This document shows positions 7,296 through 15,548 of a stretch of DNA of 64,000 nucleotides, piece after piece; the stretch's first letter is position 1; each line of letters begins with the position of its first letter. Below the pieces are notes generated by a model that was not told the origin of the DNA, searched no databases, and worked only from the letters and a program-made list of their open reading frames with translations. Both the position numbers and the translations under genes were made by a program. Origin of the DNA: Nocardiopsis coralli (GTDB lineage: Bacteria > Actinomycetota > Actinomycetes > Streptosporangiales > Streptosporangiaceae); assembly GCF_014892575.1 (NCBI RefSeq), contig NZ_JADBGI010000015.1, positions 96,099 to 160,098 of the forward strand, read 5' to 3'.

Positions 7296-10200
7296 GTGGA
7301 CGAACGGTCCCCCCGGCAGCCGGATTCCTCCGGGCCGCCCGAGGATTCCGCAGACACGGGCGGCGCCCCCGAGGCGCGCCCGCAGAACCCGTACCGGATC
7401 CCTCAGCGGCCGCCGGAGAGCGCACGCGAGGAGACGGGCGGTTTCGGTTACGAGCGCCCCGAGAAGGAGGAGCCCGCCCGGGACGGGTGGGACAACCCCT
7501 TCCGCGGGGGTCCCTCCGGCGACGCAGAGGGCGATGCCGAGGACGGTTCCGACGCCGAGCTCCACACCCCCTGGGGTCCCCCCGTGCCCGGTGACGCACC
7601 TTCCGGGAGCGACGCAGGGTCCGGCGACGCCGACGACGCCTGGGACCCCGGAACGCCGTGGGGCGCACCCGTGCCGGGTGGGGGAGCCGGCAGCGCCGCC
7701 TTCGGCGGCGACGGTCACGCGCACGCGCGCGCGGCCGACGACGGGGACCGTGACGACGCCGGTGACGCCTGGGGCGAGAGTGCCTCGCGCAGCGAGAGCG
7801 ACCCCACCGACCGTTCCTGGGGCGCCGGTTCCACGAGCGACGCATGGGGCACGGACGCCGCCGCAGGCAGCGCCTGGAACGCCGAGTCCCGCCGCGGCGC
7901 AGACGCCGACCGGGCGTGGGGTGCCGGTTCCGGGAACGACCCGTGGGGTGCGAGCGCCGCACACGGCGGAAGCGACGCCGGGAGCGCACACGATGGAGCC
8001 GAGGCGCACCACGACGCCGCGAACAGCGCAGGCGACCGTTCCTGGGGCACCGGTTCCTCCAACGACACGGGCAGCGCCGGCGGCGCGTGGAGCGCGCCTT
8101 CTGCGATCGGCCCGAGCGACCCGGGCGCGGAGGCTGCCGCGGGCAGTTCCTGGAACACCGACGCGGGTACCCCCGGTGAGACGTGGGGCGCAGGCGCCTC
8201 GCGCAGCGGAGATGAGACCCCCGACGCGTGGACGAACCGCCCCGAGCGCAGCTCCGGTGACGCCTGGGGCGAGGGTGCCTTCGGAGGGGCTGCTGTAGCC
8301 GGCGCGTGGGGCTCCGAGGACGGCCGCGGTTCCGACGCCGACCAGACGTGGGGCGCGGGTTCCTCGGATGACGTGTGGGGCGCGGGCGCCGCGCGTGGCG
8401 AGAGCACCACCGGAGCATCCGGTTCCGCGTGGGGTGACCGGGACGACGCCTGGGGCTCCACGCGTTCGGAGTACGGCGCGTGGACCGCCACGGCCGGCAA
8501 GGGTTCCGACGGGCCTCGCTCGGACGACGACTCCGACCCGGACAACGATGCCCGCGGTTCCGAGAGCAGCACGGGCCCGGACGCCGATGAGGCGCGCGAC
8601 CCCTGGGGCACTGCGAGCGCAGGTGCTGCGGGCACCGACAGCGAGTGGAACGCGGACGACACGTGGGGCACGGGCGCCTCGCGTGGCACAGGTGATGACG
8701 ACCGGGCACAGTACGACGCCCACGACAGCTGGGGCTCCGACGCCGATTCCGCGGGCGGCGCTTGGAGCGCGCCCGGAAGCAGCGCCTGGGGCGCGGGCGA
8801 CCCGGACGCCAGTGCTGGTGCCGGCGCAGGTGCCGCCGCGGGCAGCGCCTGGGGCGCGGACGCCTCCCCCTACGGCTCCGACGCCGACCACGCATGGGGC
8901 ACCAGTGCCGGACGCGCCGAAAGCTCCCTCGGAGACCACGACGACGCCTGGGGCACGAGCTCCGCATACAGCGAAGGCGACCCCGGCGCGGCCGGGGCCG
9001 ACGCCACCTGGGGCAGCGACCGCGACGCCACACGCGACGCGCGGGGCTCCGACTCCGACCCCACGGGCGACCTCGATGATCGGGGCACCGGCATGGGCGG
9101 CTTCGGCGCAGGGGCTGCCGCAGGCAGCGGCTGGGGCACCGCAGACACCGGCGCCGCCGACGCGGGCAGCGAATGGCACCCCGACACCACCGGTTCCGGA
9201 GGGGACCGGGACGCCGACGAGGCACAGCACGAGTCCTACGCCAGTTGGGGCTCCGGCGCGCATTACTCCAGTGACGCCTGGGGCACGAGCGCCGCATACA
9301 GCGAAGGCGACCCCGGCGCGGCCGGGACCGACGCCACCTGGGGCAGCGACCGCGAGGCGCGGGGCTCCGACTCCGACCCCACGGGCGACCTCGATGATCG
9401 GGGCACCGGCATGGGCGGCTTCGGCGCAGGGGCTGCCGCAGGCAGCGGCTGGGGCACCGCAGACACCGGCGCCGCCGACGCGGGCAGCGAATGGCACCCC
9501 GACACCACCGGTTCCGGATGGGACCGGGACGCCGACCAGGCACAGCACGAGTCCTACGACAGTTGGGGCTCCGGCGCGCATTACTCCAGTGACGCCTGGG
9601 GCACGAGCTCCGCATACAGCGAAGGCGACCCCGGCGCGGCCGGGACCGACGCCACCTGGGGCAGCGACCGCGAGGCGCGGGGCTCCGACTCCGACCACAC
9701 GGGCGACCCCGATGATCGGGGCACCGGCATGGGCGGCTTCGGTGCAGGGGCTGCCGCGGGCAGTGCCTGGGGCAGCGCAGACGCAGGTGCCGGTGACGCG
9801 GGCAGCGAATGGCACCCCGACACCACCGGTTCCACATGGGGCACGGGCTCCGGAGACAGCACCCGTGACGCCTGGGGCTCCCAGGAGGGGTCCCCGTACG
9901 GCGGCGCTGAAGGTTCGTGGGGCACCGACCCGGTGCACGGCGAACACGACGCGTGGAGCGCCGGCGCCGAACGTACCGAAGGCAGCACCGGGAACCAGGA
10001 CGACGCCTGGGGCTCCGGCGGCTGGGGCACCGGCCACGACTCCCCCTACGGCTCCGACACCGACCACACGTGGGGCGGACACTCCGCGGGCGACCAGCAC
10101 GACAGCGGTTACGCCTGGGGCACGAGCACCGCACACGGCGAGGGCCGCCCCGACGACCCGGACCGCGGCCGGAACGCCTCCGACGAGGACGGCGGGCACT

Positions 10201-12236
10201 GGGGCGCCGCCGCCTGGGGTCTGGGCGCAGCAGGCGCTGCGGGCGCCGCAGGGGCCGCCGCGGCCGGTGCCGCTGGATCCTGGGGCTCCCCCGGTTCCGA
10301 CGACCACACGCACGACTCCTGGAGCGCGGGTTCCGACGGGTCCCCGTACGGCGGCGGCCCCTCCGAGGGCCACGACTGGGACGACCCCTACCGCGGCCAG
10401 CCCGCGTACCAGGGCGACACCCCCTACCCGGGCGGCCCGGCCCCGGCACAGCCCCCGGCCTCCGACGGTTACGAGTACCTGTACGGCGGCGGCCGCGGCG
10501 GCGGGAACGGCCACGACGGCTACGGTGCCGACCACGGCGCGGACGCGGGGCCGGAGCCCGAGGGCGAGGGCCGCAAGTCCCGCAAGGGCCTGATCATCGG
10601 CGCCTCCAGTGTGCTCGTGCTCGCCCTCATCGGCGGCGGCATCGGCTGGTACGTGTGGCAGCTGCCCGAGCCGGAGGAGGCCACGGCCGCCTTCGCCTCG
10701 AGCTGGGAGGCCCAGGACTACGAGGCCCTGGCCGAGACCACCATGGGCGACGACGCCGCGCAGATCCTCGGCGGCATCGACGCCGGACTGGGTGTGGACG
10801 CCATCGACGTCAACGTGGGCGAGCCGTCCGTGGACGGTGGCGAGGGCAGTGCCTCCTACGAGGTGACCGTCTCGCTGACCAACGCCGACGACTGGGGTTG
10901 GGAGGGCGAGCTCCCGCTCCTGCGCGAGGACGGCGAGTGGTGGATCGACTTCTCCCCCGAGGTCGCCTACCCCGGGCTGGGCGAGGGCCAGGTCCTGGCC
11001 CGCACCGCCGTGTGGGGCGAGCGCGGCCACATCCTCGCCGCCGACGGCACCCGGTTGGACGGACCCGACTCCTCCGGCTCGCTGCAGATGCTCGCGGGCT
11101 CGCTCGGTGAGGCCGACGAGGACGACGTCGAGCGTCTCGGCCCGGCCTACAGCGTCGGCGACACCATCGGTGTGGACGGCCTGCAGCGCACCTACGAGGA
11201 GCACCTGGCCGGCGAGGCCGCGACCACGATCGTGATGGCCGACGCCGAGGAGGCCCAGGCCGAGGGTTCGGTGGAGGCCACCGAGGACAACACCGTGGCG
11301 ACGCTCGACGGCTCCGACGGCGAGGACATCACCACCAGCATCGACATGGACGTGCAGAACACCGCAGCGAACGCGATCATCGACGCCGACGACCCCGCGG
11401 GTCTGGTGGCGATGCGCCCGTCCACGGGTGAGGTGCTCGCGGCCGTGAACGTTCCCGGCGGGTTCAACCGCGCCTTCGAGGGCCAGTACCCGCCCGGTTC
11501 GGCGTTCAAGATCGTCAGCTACAGTGCGCTGCTCGACAACGGCATGTCCACGGACGAGACGATGGACTGCCCCGAGGAGTACGAGCTGGGCGGGTGGCCG
11601 TTCCGCAACGCGAACGAGGCCGAGTACGGATCGCAGTCGGTGACCGAGGCGTTCGCGACCTCCTGCAACACCGCGCTCGTCGCGGAGCTGGGCGACCGGC
11701 TCAACGGCGAGCAGCTGCAGGCCAGCGCCGAGCAGTTCGGGATGAACCAGCCGCTGGACGTCGGTGTGACCAGCCACGAGCCGGTCTTCCCGGCGGTGGA
11801 CAGCGCGACAATGCTGGGCTCGCAGGGCATCGGCCAGGGCCAGATCCTGACCTCGCCGCTGCACATGGCCACCCTGCCGTCCGCGATCGCCGACGGTTCA
11901 TGGCGCCACCCGGTGCTGGTGAACGAGCCGGAGGTCGAGGACCTGCCGGAGCCGCGTCCCATCGCCAACGCCGAGGCGATCAGGCCGATGATGCGCGCGG
12001 TGATCACCGACGGCACCGCCGAGGACATCGACTTCGAGGGCGAGGTCTTCGGCAAGACGGGCACGGCCGAGTACGGCACCGCCGAGGACGCCGACGACGA
12101 TGACGAGCTGCCCAGCCACGCGTGGATGGTCGGTTACAAGGGCGATGTCGCTTTCGCCCTGGTCGTCGACGGCGGTGGCGGCGGCTCGTCGGTGGCCGGC
12201 CCGCTGGCCGCCGACTTCACCAACGGCCTGCCCTAA
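7296..12236 (+). CDS. Class B penicillin-binding protein with a giant Trp-Gly-rich repeat N-terminus
   Basis: 1646 residues from GTG 7296 (GAAGGA about 9 nt upstream). Residues 1 to about 1094 are low complexity: Asp, Gly, Ser, Ala and Thr with close to sixty regularly spaced Trp, mostly as (D/S)xWG(T/S/A). They carry almost no Leu, Ile, Val or Lys and must be disordered. A single membrane helix follows (about 1097-1120), then an NTF2-like MecA-N-type domain and a transpeptidase domain with SxxK (S1402-K1405), SxN (S1456-C-N1458) and KTGT (K1587). All catalytic motifs are intact, so this should be an active D,D-transpeptidase of septal or apical peptidoglycan synthesis. A normal class B PBP has a cytoplasmic tail of tens of residues; here it is about a thousand. 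Three near-identical 318-330 bp DNA repeats lie inside (8943-9834). Confidence 0.9.
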   Translation: MDERSPRQPDSSGPPEDSADTGGAPEARPQNPYRIPQRPPESAREETGGFGYERPEKEEPARDGWDNPFRGGPSGDAEGDAEDGSDAELHTPWGPPVPGDAPSGSDAGSGDADDAWDPGTPWGAPVPGGGAGSAAFGGDGHAHARAADDGDRDDAGDAWGESASRSESDPTDRSWGAGSTSDAWGTDAAAGSAWNAESRRGADADRAWGAGSGNDPWGASAAHGGSDAGSAHDGAEAHHDAANSAGDRSWGTGSSNDTGSAGGAWSAPSAIGPSDPGAEAAAGSSWNTDAGTPGETWGAGASRSGDETPDAWTNRPERSSGDAWGEGAFGGAAVAGAWGSEDGRGSDADQTWGAGSSDDVWGAGAARGESTTGASGSAWGDRDDAWGSTRSEYGAWTATAGKGSDGPRSDDDSDPDNDARGSESSTGPDADEARDPWGTASAGAAGTDSEWNADDTWGTGASRGTGDDDRAQYDAHDSWGSDADSAGGAWSAPGSSAWGAGDPDASAGAGAGAAAGSAWGADASPYGSDADHAWGTSAGRAESSLGDHDDAWGTSSAYSEGDPGAAGADATWGSDRDATRDARGSDSDPTGDLDDRGTGMGGFGAGAAAGSGWGTADTGAADAGSEWHPDTTGSGGDRDADEAQHESYASWGSGAHYSSDAWGTSAAYSEGDPGAAGTDATWGSDREARGSDSDPTGDLDDRGTGMGGFGAGAAAGSGWGTADTGAADAGSEWHPDTTGSGWDRDADQAQHESYDSWGSGAHYSSDAWGTSSAYSEGDPGAAGTDATWGSDREARGSDSDHTGDPDDRGTGMGGFGAGAAAGSAWGSADAGAGDAGSEWHPDTTGSTWGTGSGDSTRDAWGSQEGSPYGGAEGSWGTDPVHGEHDAWSAGAERTEGSTGNQDDAWGSGGWGTGHDSPYGSDTDHTWGGHSAGDQHDSGYAWGTSTAHGEGRPDDPDRGRNASDEDGGHWGAAAWGLGAAGAAGAAGAAAAGAAGSWGSPGSDDHTHDSWSAGSDGSPYGGGPSEGHDWDDPYRGQPAYQGDTPYPGGPAPAQPPASDGYEYLYGGGRGGGNGHDGYGADHGADAGPEPEGEGRKSRKGLIIGASSVLVLALIGGGIGWYVWQLPEPEEATAAFASSWEAQDYEALAETTMGDDAAQILGGIDAGLGVDAIDVNVGEPSVDGGEGSASYEVTVSLTNADDWGWEGELPLLREDGEWWIDFSPEVAYPGLGEGQVLARTAVWGERGHILAADGTRLDGPDSSGSLQMLAGSLGEADEDDVERLGPAYSVGDTIGVDGLQRTYEEHLAGEAATTIVMADAEEAQAEGSVEATEDNTVATLDGSDGEDITTSIDMDVQNTAANAIIDADDPAGLVAMRPSTGEVLAAVNVPGGFNRAFEGQYPPGSAFKIVSYSALLDNGMSTDETMDCPEEYELGGWPFRNANEAEYGSQSVTEAFATSCNTALVAELGDRLNGEQLQASAEQFGMNQPLDVGVTSHEPVFPAVDSATMLGSQGIGQGQILTSPLHMATLPSAIADGSWRHPVLVNEPEVEDLPEPRPIANAEAIRPMMRAVITDGTAEDIDFEGEVFGKTGTAEYGTAEDADDDDELPSHAWMVGYKGDVAFALVVDGGGGGSSVAGPLAADFTNGLP
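8943..9834 (+). repeat. Three tandem 318-330 bp repeats inside the PBP gene
   Basis: Copies start at 8943, 9273 and 9591 with GACGCCTGGGGCACGAG and end near 9834 (the third copy is shorter). Copies one and two are nearly identical over about 300 bp; copy one has 12 extra bp in frame. The third copy has more substitutions at its end. The period keeps the frame, so copy number can change without breaking the protein. Confidence 0.9.
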
Positions 12237-12591
12237 CGCACCATCTCCGGAGCCAAGGGCCCGTACCGGGAGCAGTGCGACTCTCCCGGTGCGGGCCTTC
12301 GTCGTGGGGTGCCGGCGGCAATCGCCAAGCCAACCCCATAAGCGACAAAATCGGACGGAAGGCGCAGCCCCCACTACTGCCAAGGCAGCCCGCGTTCAAG
12401 TGCCCCCCAGGCCAACCCGGGTAAAGGTCCAACACAGGGAACCTAATTTTACTTTAAGTTATTTATTCGCTACGGAGCGTTATAGCCCGTGGTCGAGGGG
12501 CATGACAGGGGTGGCTTCGGACAGGCCCTTCGCCCCGAGCGAGCCGGGTCGGCCGAACCGGAAGAGCGTATCCGTGTCGAGAGGACACTTG
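12237..12591 (+). promoter_or_regulatory. Intergenic region with AT-rich promoter island
   Basis: A 355-bp gap. After the terminator at 12256-12299 there is GC-rich sequence with no gene I can support. Then, at about 12433-12485, an unusually AT-rich stretch (AATTTTACTTTAAGTTATTT) stands out from the surroundings. It lies about 110-150 nt before the start of the first small secreted protein and is the likely promoter or activator region for that cluster. Confidence 0.5.
12256..12299 (+). terminator. Terminator after the PBP gene
   Basis: Imperfect inverted repeat AAGGGCCCGTACCGGGAG / CTCCCGGTGCGGGCCTT with a loop of about 9 nt, 20 nt after the stop codon. Confidence 0.65.
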
Positions 12592-12897
12592 ATGAACCGC
12601 AAGACCCTGACCCGCATCGCTTTCGCGGCCGTTGCAGCCCCTGCCCTGGCCCTCGGCGGCCCGGCCGTGGCGATGGCGGACAGCTTCTACGGCTCCGGCG
12701 GCCAGCACGCCGGTCCGACCGGCGCCACCCAGTGGGGCACCGGTTCCGCCGTCGTGAGCCCCGACTTCCACCACAAGGGTGACAAGGTCGAGCAGGGCCA
12801 CGGCCACCACCACGGCGGCAGCGTCTACGTGGACGGCTACGAGTACGCCGGCCCGTGGGGCGCCGGCCAGGGCGGAACCATCAGCGGTACCCGCTAG
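12592..12897 (+). CDS. Small secreted protein with two AGPxGA motifs
   Basis: 101 residues from ATG 12592, with GAGAGGA 6 nt upstream. An n-region with Arg/Lys, a hydrophobic core and AMA-D give a clear Sec signal peptide cleaved near residue 28. The mature part (about 73 residues) is Gly/His-rich, has a His cluster (HGHHHGG) and contains two AGPxGA motifs (HAGPTGA, YAGPWGA). There is no Cys and no membrane anchor. It resembles the next gene in layout and motif. The function is unknown; a cell-surface or metal-binding role is only a guess. It has its own AT-rich upstream region and ends at the 36-bp palindrome at 12909-12944. Confidence 0.75.
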   Translation: MNRKTLTRIAFAAVAAPALALGGPAVAMADSFYGSGGQHAGPTGATQWGTGSAVVSPDFHHKGDKVEQGHGHHHGGSVYVDGYEYAGPWGAGQGGTISGTR

Positions 12898-12908
12898 GAC
12901 ACTCCGGA

Positions 12909-12944
12909 ATCAGGCGCGGTGGTGCATGCACCACCGCGCCTGAT
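12909..12944 (+). terminator. 36-bp perfect palindromic terminator
   Basis: Each 18-nt half (ATCAGGCGCGGTGGTGCA and its exact complement) pairs without a mismatch; CGTTTTCC follows. It is 12 nt after the stop of the small secreted protein, and would limit read-through into the next gene. Confidence 0.85.
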
Positions 12945-12989
12945 CGTTTTCCACACCCGTTTCCTGACATGCACCGAGAAGAGGAACAG

Positions 12990-13238
12990 ATGGGGCACGA
13001 ACGCCGGGTCCTTGCGGTGGCCGTGATCACCGCCGGGCTCACCCTGGGGGCTCCCGCCCTCGCCCTGGCCGAGTCGCACTTCACCGGCAGCGACGCACAG
13101 GCCGGGCCGGACGGGGCTTCGCTCTCCTACGTCCAGAGCGTCGTGGACGACGAGGGCAACGTCTCCTACGAGCGCGTCACCCTGCACGCCGGGCCGGACG
13201 GGGCCTGGAAGGAGACCACCGCGAGCAGCACCGGCTGA
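12990..13238 (+). CDS. Small secreted protein, paralogue of the preceding gene
   Basis: 82 residues from ATG 12990 (GAGGAA just upstream); ATG 12969 is possible but has a poorer site. The signal peptide ends around ALALA-E. The mature part is about 55 residues and, like its neighbour, starts with (D/E)S-x-(F/Y)-x-GS and has two AGPxGA motifs (QAGPDGA, HAGPDGA), but it lacks the His cluster. I take the two as diverged tandem copies. I recognise no known family. It lies between the palindromic terminator and the CAP-like gene. Confidence 0.7.
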   Translation: MGHERRVLAVAVITAGLTLGAPALALAESHFTGSDAQAGPDGASLSYVQSVVDDEGNVSYERVTLHAGPDGAWKETTASSTG

Positions 13239-13306
13239 CCCTCCACCGCACCCCGGGGTGGCCAGGCCGGCCCGGCCGGTCCCCCATTGCCGACGAAAGA
13301 GGCGAC

Positions 13307-13933
13307 GTGAAACTCACTCACTCCATCCGCCGCTGGTCACTGGCCGTGGGTGCGGTGGCGCTGTCCTGCGCCGCCGCCACCGGCGCCGCCCACCCCGCAG
13401 ACCCCTTCGGACACCACCACGGCGGGCCGCAGGGTCCGCCGTCCGCACCGGCCGGACCGACCGGGCCCACGGGACCGTCCGGGCCGACCGCCGGCCCGCC
13501 TTCCGGGCCTGACGCGGACGCACCGGGGATGCCCGACCGGCAGCAGGTCGAGTACTGGGAGGAGGCCGAGGAGGAGCTCCTCTCCCTCATCAACGACGCA
13601 CGCACGGCCTCGGGCTGCGAGATCCTCACCGAAGACGAGCAGCTCACGCAGGCCGCGCGCGACAACAGCGCGGAACAGGCCGGTCTCGGTTCCACCGGAC
13701 GGTCCGGGTTCGAGCTGGGCGGGCCGGCATCGGGCCTGGACGGCCACGAGGGCCGCACCGCGCACTTCTCCGCCTCCGGACCGGAGGACGCCCAGGCCGC
13801 GATGGACTCCTGGGACAGCGGCCGCGGGGGCAGCGACTCCCTCGTGGACTGCGACTTCACGACCGTCGGCGTCGGTGTGGTCGATGACGGCGACGGCCCC
13901 CACTGGACCGTGGTCCTGGGCGAGGACGGCTGA
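13307..13933 (+). CDS. Secreted CAP/SCP-like protein with collagen-like linker
   Basis: 208 residues from GTG 13307 (GAAAGAGG upstream). A signal peptide ends near GAA-H. It is followed by a His/Gly/Pro linker with collagen-like GPTGPTGPSGP triplets (about residues 40-70), then a domain from about residue 78 that starts with LLSLINDARTASGCEIL and ends with TTVGVGVVDDGDGPHWTVVLG. Those ends match the first helix and last strands of the CAP superfamily (SCP/PR-1-like). The usual metal-binding His residues and the GEN motif are not visible, so this is a reduced, probably non-enzymatic CAP fold. Two Cys (in SGCEI and VDCDF) may form a disulphide. It is the third secreted product in a row. Confidence 0.75.
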   Translation: MKLTHSIRRWSLAVGAVALSCAAATGAAHPADPFGHHHGGPQGPPSAPAGPTGPTGPSGPTAGPPSGPDADAPGMPDRQQVEYWEEAEEELLSLINDARTASGCEILTEDEQLTQAARDNSAEQAGLGSTGRSGFELGGPASGLDGHEGRTAHFSASGPEDAQAAMDSWDSGRGGSDSLVDCDFTTVGVGVVDDGDGPHWTVVLGEDG

Positions 13934-13958
13934 CCCCGCTCCACCCGTCGACATGGAA

Positions 13959-13987
13959 GGGCCGTCCGGCGCAGCGCCGGACGGCCC
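13959..13987. terminator. Bidirectional terminator
   Basis: GGGCCGTCCGGCGC and GCGCCGGACGGCCC pair perfectly around a single central A (in practice a small loop), between the convergent stops at 13933 and 14026. Confidence 0.75.
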
Positions 13988-14025
13988 TCGTGCGTCCCCC
14001 CGGCCGATGCGGCCGGAGCGGTCGG

Positions 14026-14349
14026 TCAGGATCCAGGTGCCTCCACCGTCTCACCGGCGGGGTCGTCGGCGGGCAGGCTCTCGCCCGTGCCCGGAACACT
14101 CTCGCCGGACGGTTCGGGCTGTGGGGTCCCCGGTGTGAGCAGGAACAGCAGGACCAGCAGGCCGGCGGTCACCGCGGCGATGACCGCGCACGCCGCCCAG
14201 GGTTTCCAGCTCCCCAGGTCGGGGTCGGCCGGTGCGTCCGGGTCCTCGGCCGCGAAAGTGTCGAGTCGGTCCGCGAGATCGGGCGCCTCTTCGTCCAGCT
14301 TGCGTTCGATCTCCGCGAGGATACGCCGTTCATGTTCTCTCAGGGACAT
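14026..14349 (-). CDS. DUF3040-type single-pass membrane protein
   Basis: 107 residues. ATG 14349 is preferred over the frame's earlier ATG because GGAGGAGGG lies just upstream and the protein then begins MSLREHERRIL. The Leu-x-Glu-His-Glu start and the helix ending near residue 35 are typical of DUF3040 proteins of actinobacteria. One membrane helix (about 50-72) and a Pro/Glu-rich tail follow. Function unknown. Confidence 0.75.
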   Translation of the reverse strand: MSLREHERRILAEIERKLDEEAPDLADRLDTFAAEDPDAPADPDLGSWKPWAACAVIAAVTAGLLVLLFLLTPGTPQPEPSGESVPGTGESLPADDPAGETVEAPGS

Positions 14350-14492
14350 GGCACCCTCCTCCGCCGTTGGGGGACTCACCGCCGTCTCCGGGTGCCTACA
14401 GTCTCCCCAGGCCGCGCCGCGAATATCCCGTTAAGGGCAGCTTTTCCCCGGCCCCGTTCGCCAAACTCGCGCCGCGCCCCGGAGCGCCCCGT

Positions 14493-15548
14493 TCAGGCGC
14501 CGTAGGACTCCACCTCGGCGGCCTTCACACCCGCCCAGACCGTCTGTCCGCGCACCAGGCCGAGTTCGGCCACGGCGGCGGGGCTGACGTCGGCGGCCAG
14601 GTCGGGCGGGCCGGCCAGGTGCACGCGGACCTGGTCGCCGAAGCGCTCCACCCCGTCCACACGCACCCGCCAGACGTTGCGGGGACTGCCGTGCGGGGGT
14701 TCGGAGTACAGCGCGACGGCCCGGGGCGGGAAGGCGACCAGGGCGGGACCCTCGGCGGGCGCGGGCAGGCGCACCTCCACCGTTTCCTCCTCCCCCAGCG
14801 TGTCCAGGGTGACCGTGGTCCCCTCGGCGGTGCCGCGGAAGAGGTTGAGCCCCACGAGCCGGGCCACGTACGCGGTGCGGGGCCGGCGGGCGACCTCGGT
14901 GGGGGTGCCCTGCTGCACGACGCGGCCGCCCTCGACCACCGCGATCCGGTCGGCGAGCACCATGGCGTCGAGCGGGTCGTGGGTGACCAGGACCGTGGCG
15001 CCCTCGAACCCCTCCAACCAGTGCCGCAGGCGCGCCCGCACCTCCACCCGGGTGCTGGCGTCCAGGGCGGCCATGGGTTCGTCGAGCAGCAGCAGGCGCG
15101 GTCGCACGGCCAGCGCCCGGGCCAGGGCCACACGTTGGGCCTGGCCGCCGGAGAGGCGTCCGGGGCGGGCACCGGCGTGTTCGGCCAGGCCCAGGTGCTC
15201 GAGCAGCCCCGCGGCCCGCTCGCGCGCCTCGGCCCGGCCGGCGCCCTGGCACCGGGGCCCGAAGGCGACGTTGTCGAGGGCGCTCATGTGCGGGAACAGC
15301 AGGTAGTCCTGGAAGACCATGCCGATGGGGCGCTGCTCCACCGGGGTGGTGGTCTCGTCGCGCCCGTCCACGCGCACGTGTCCGTCCTCCAGGGGCACCA
15401 GGCCGGCCAGGGCACGCAGGGCGGTGGATTTTCCGGCGCCGTTGGGGCCGAGCAGGGCGAGGATCTCACCGCGTTCGGCGCCGAGGGCGGCGTCGAGCGC
15501 GAACGTGCCGCGGCTCAGCCGCAGTTGTGCGTCGAGGAAGCTGCCCAT
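14493..15548 (-). CDS. modC: Molybdate ABC transporter ATP-binding protein
   Basis: 351 residues. It has Walker A GPNGAGKS (34-41), the signature LSGGQ (132-136) and Walker B LLLLDEP (152-158). The C-terminal third (about 290-350) is a TOBE-type domain, as in ModC of molybdate importers. It powers uptake through ModB. The start ATG shares one base with the modB stop (TGATG), showing translational coupling. It is the last gene of the mod operon. Tungstate or sulfate specificity cannot be fully excluded, but ModA and the TOBE regulator favour molybdate. Confidence 0.9.
   Translation of the reverse strand: MGSFLDAQLRLSRGTFALDAALGAERGEILALLGPNGAGKSTALRALAGLVPLEDGHVRVDGRDETTTPVEQRPIGMVFQDYLLFPHMSALDNVAFGPRCQGAGRAEARERAAGLLEHLGLAEHAGARPGRLSGGQAQRVALARALAVRPRLLLLDEPMAALDASTRVEVRARLRHWLEGFEGATVLVTHDPLDAMVLADRIAVVEGGRVVQQGTPTEVARRPRTAYVARLVGLNLFRGTAEGTTVTLDTLGEEETVEVRLPAPAEGPALVAFPPRAVALYSEPPHGSPRNVWRVRVDGVERFGDQVRVHLAGPPDLAADVSPAAVAELGLVRGQTVWAGVKAAEVESYGA

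Noticed and set aside
8943..9834. Repeat block as a CRISPR-like array
   Set aside because: Units are over 300 bp, contiguous and in frame with the PBP; no short repeats with unique spacers.
7276..11864. Very long open frames on the minus strand across the PBP gene
   Set aside because: They are Arg/Ala/Gly/Pro-rich products of GC codon bias opposite the repeat region, with no domain or start signal.
13959..13987. Site-specific recombination or attachment site
   Set aside because: No integrase or tRNA is nearby; the position between convergent genes fits a terminator.
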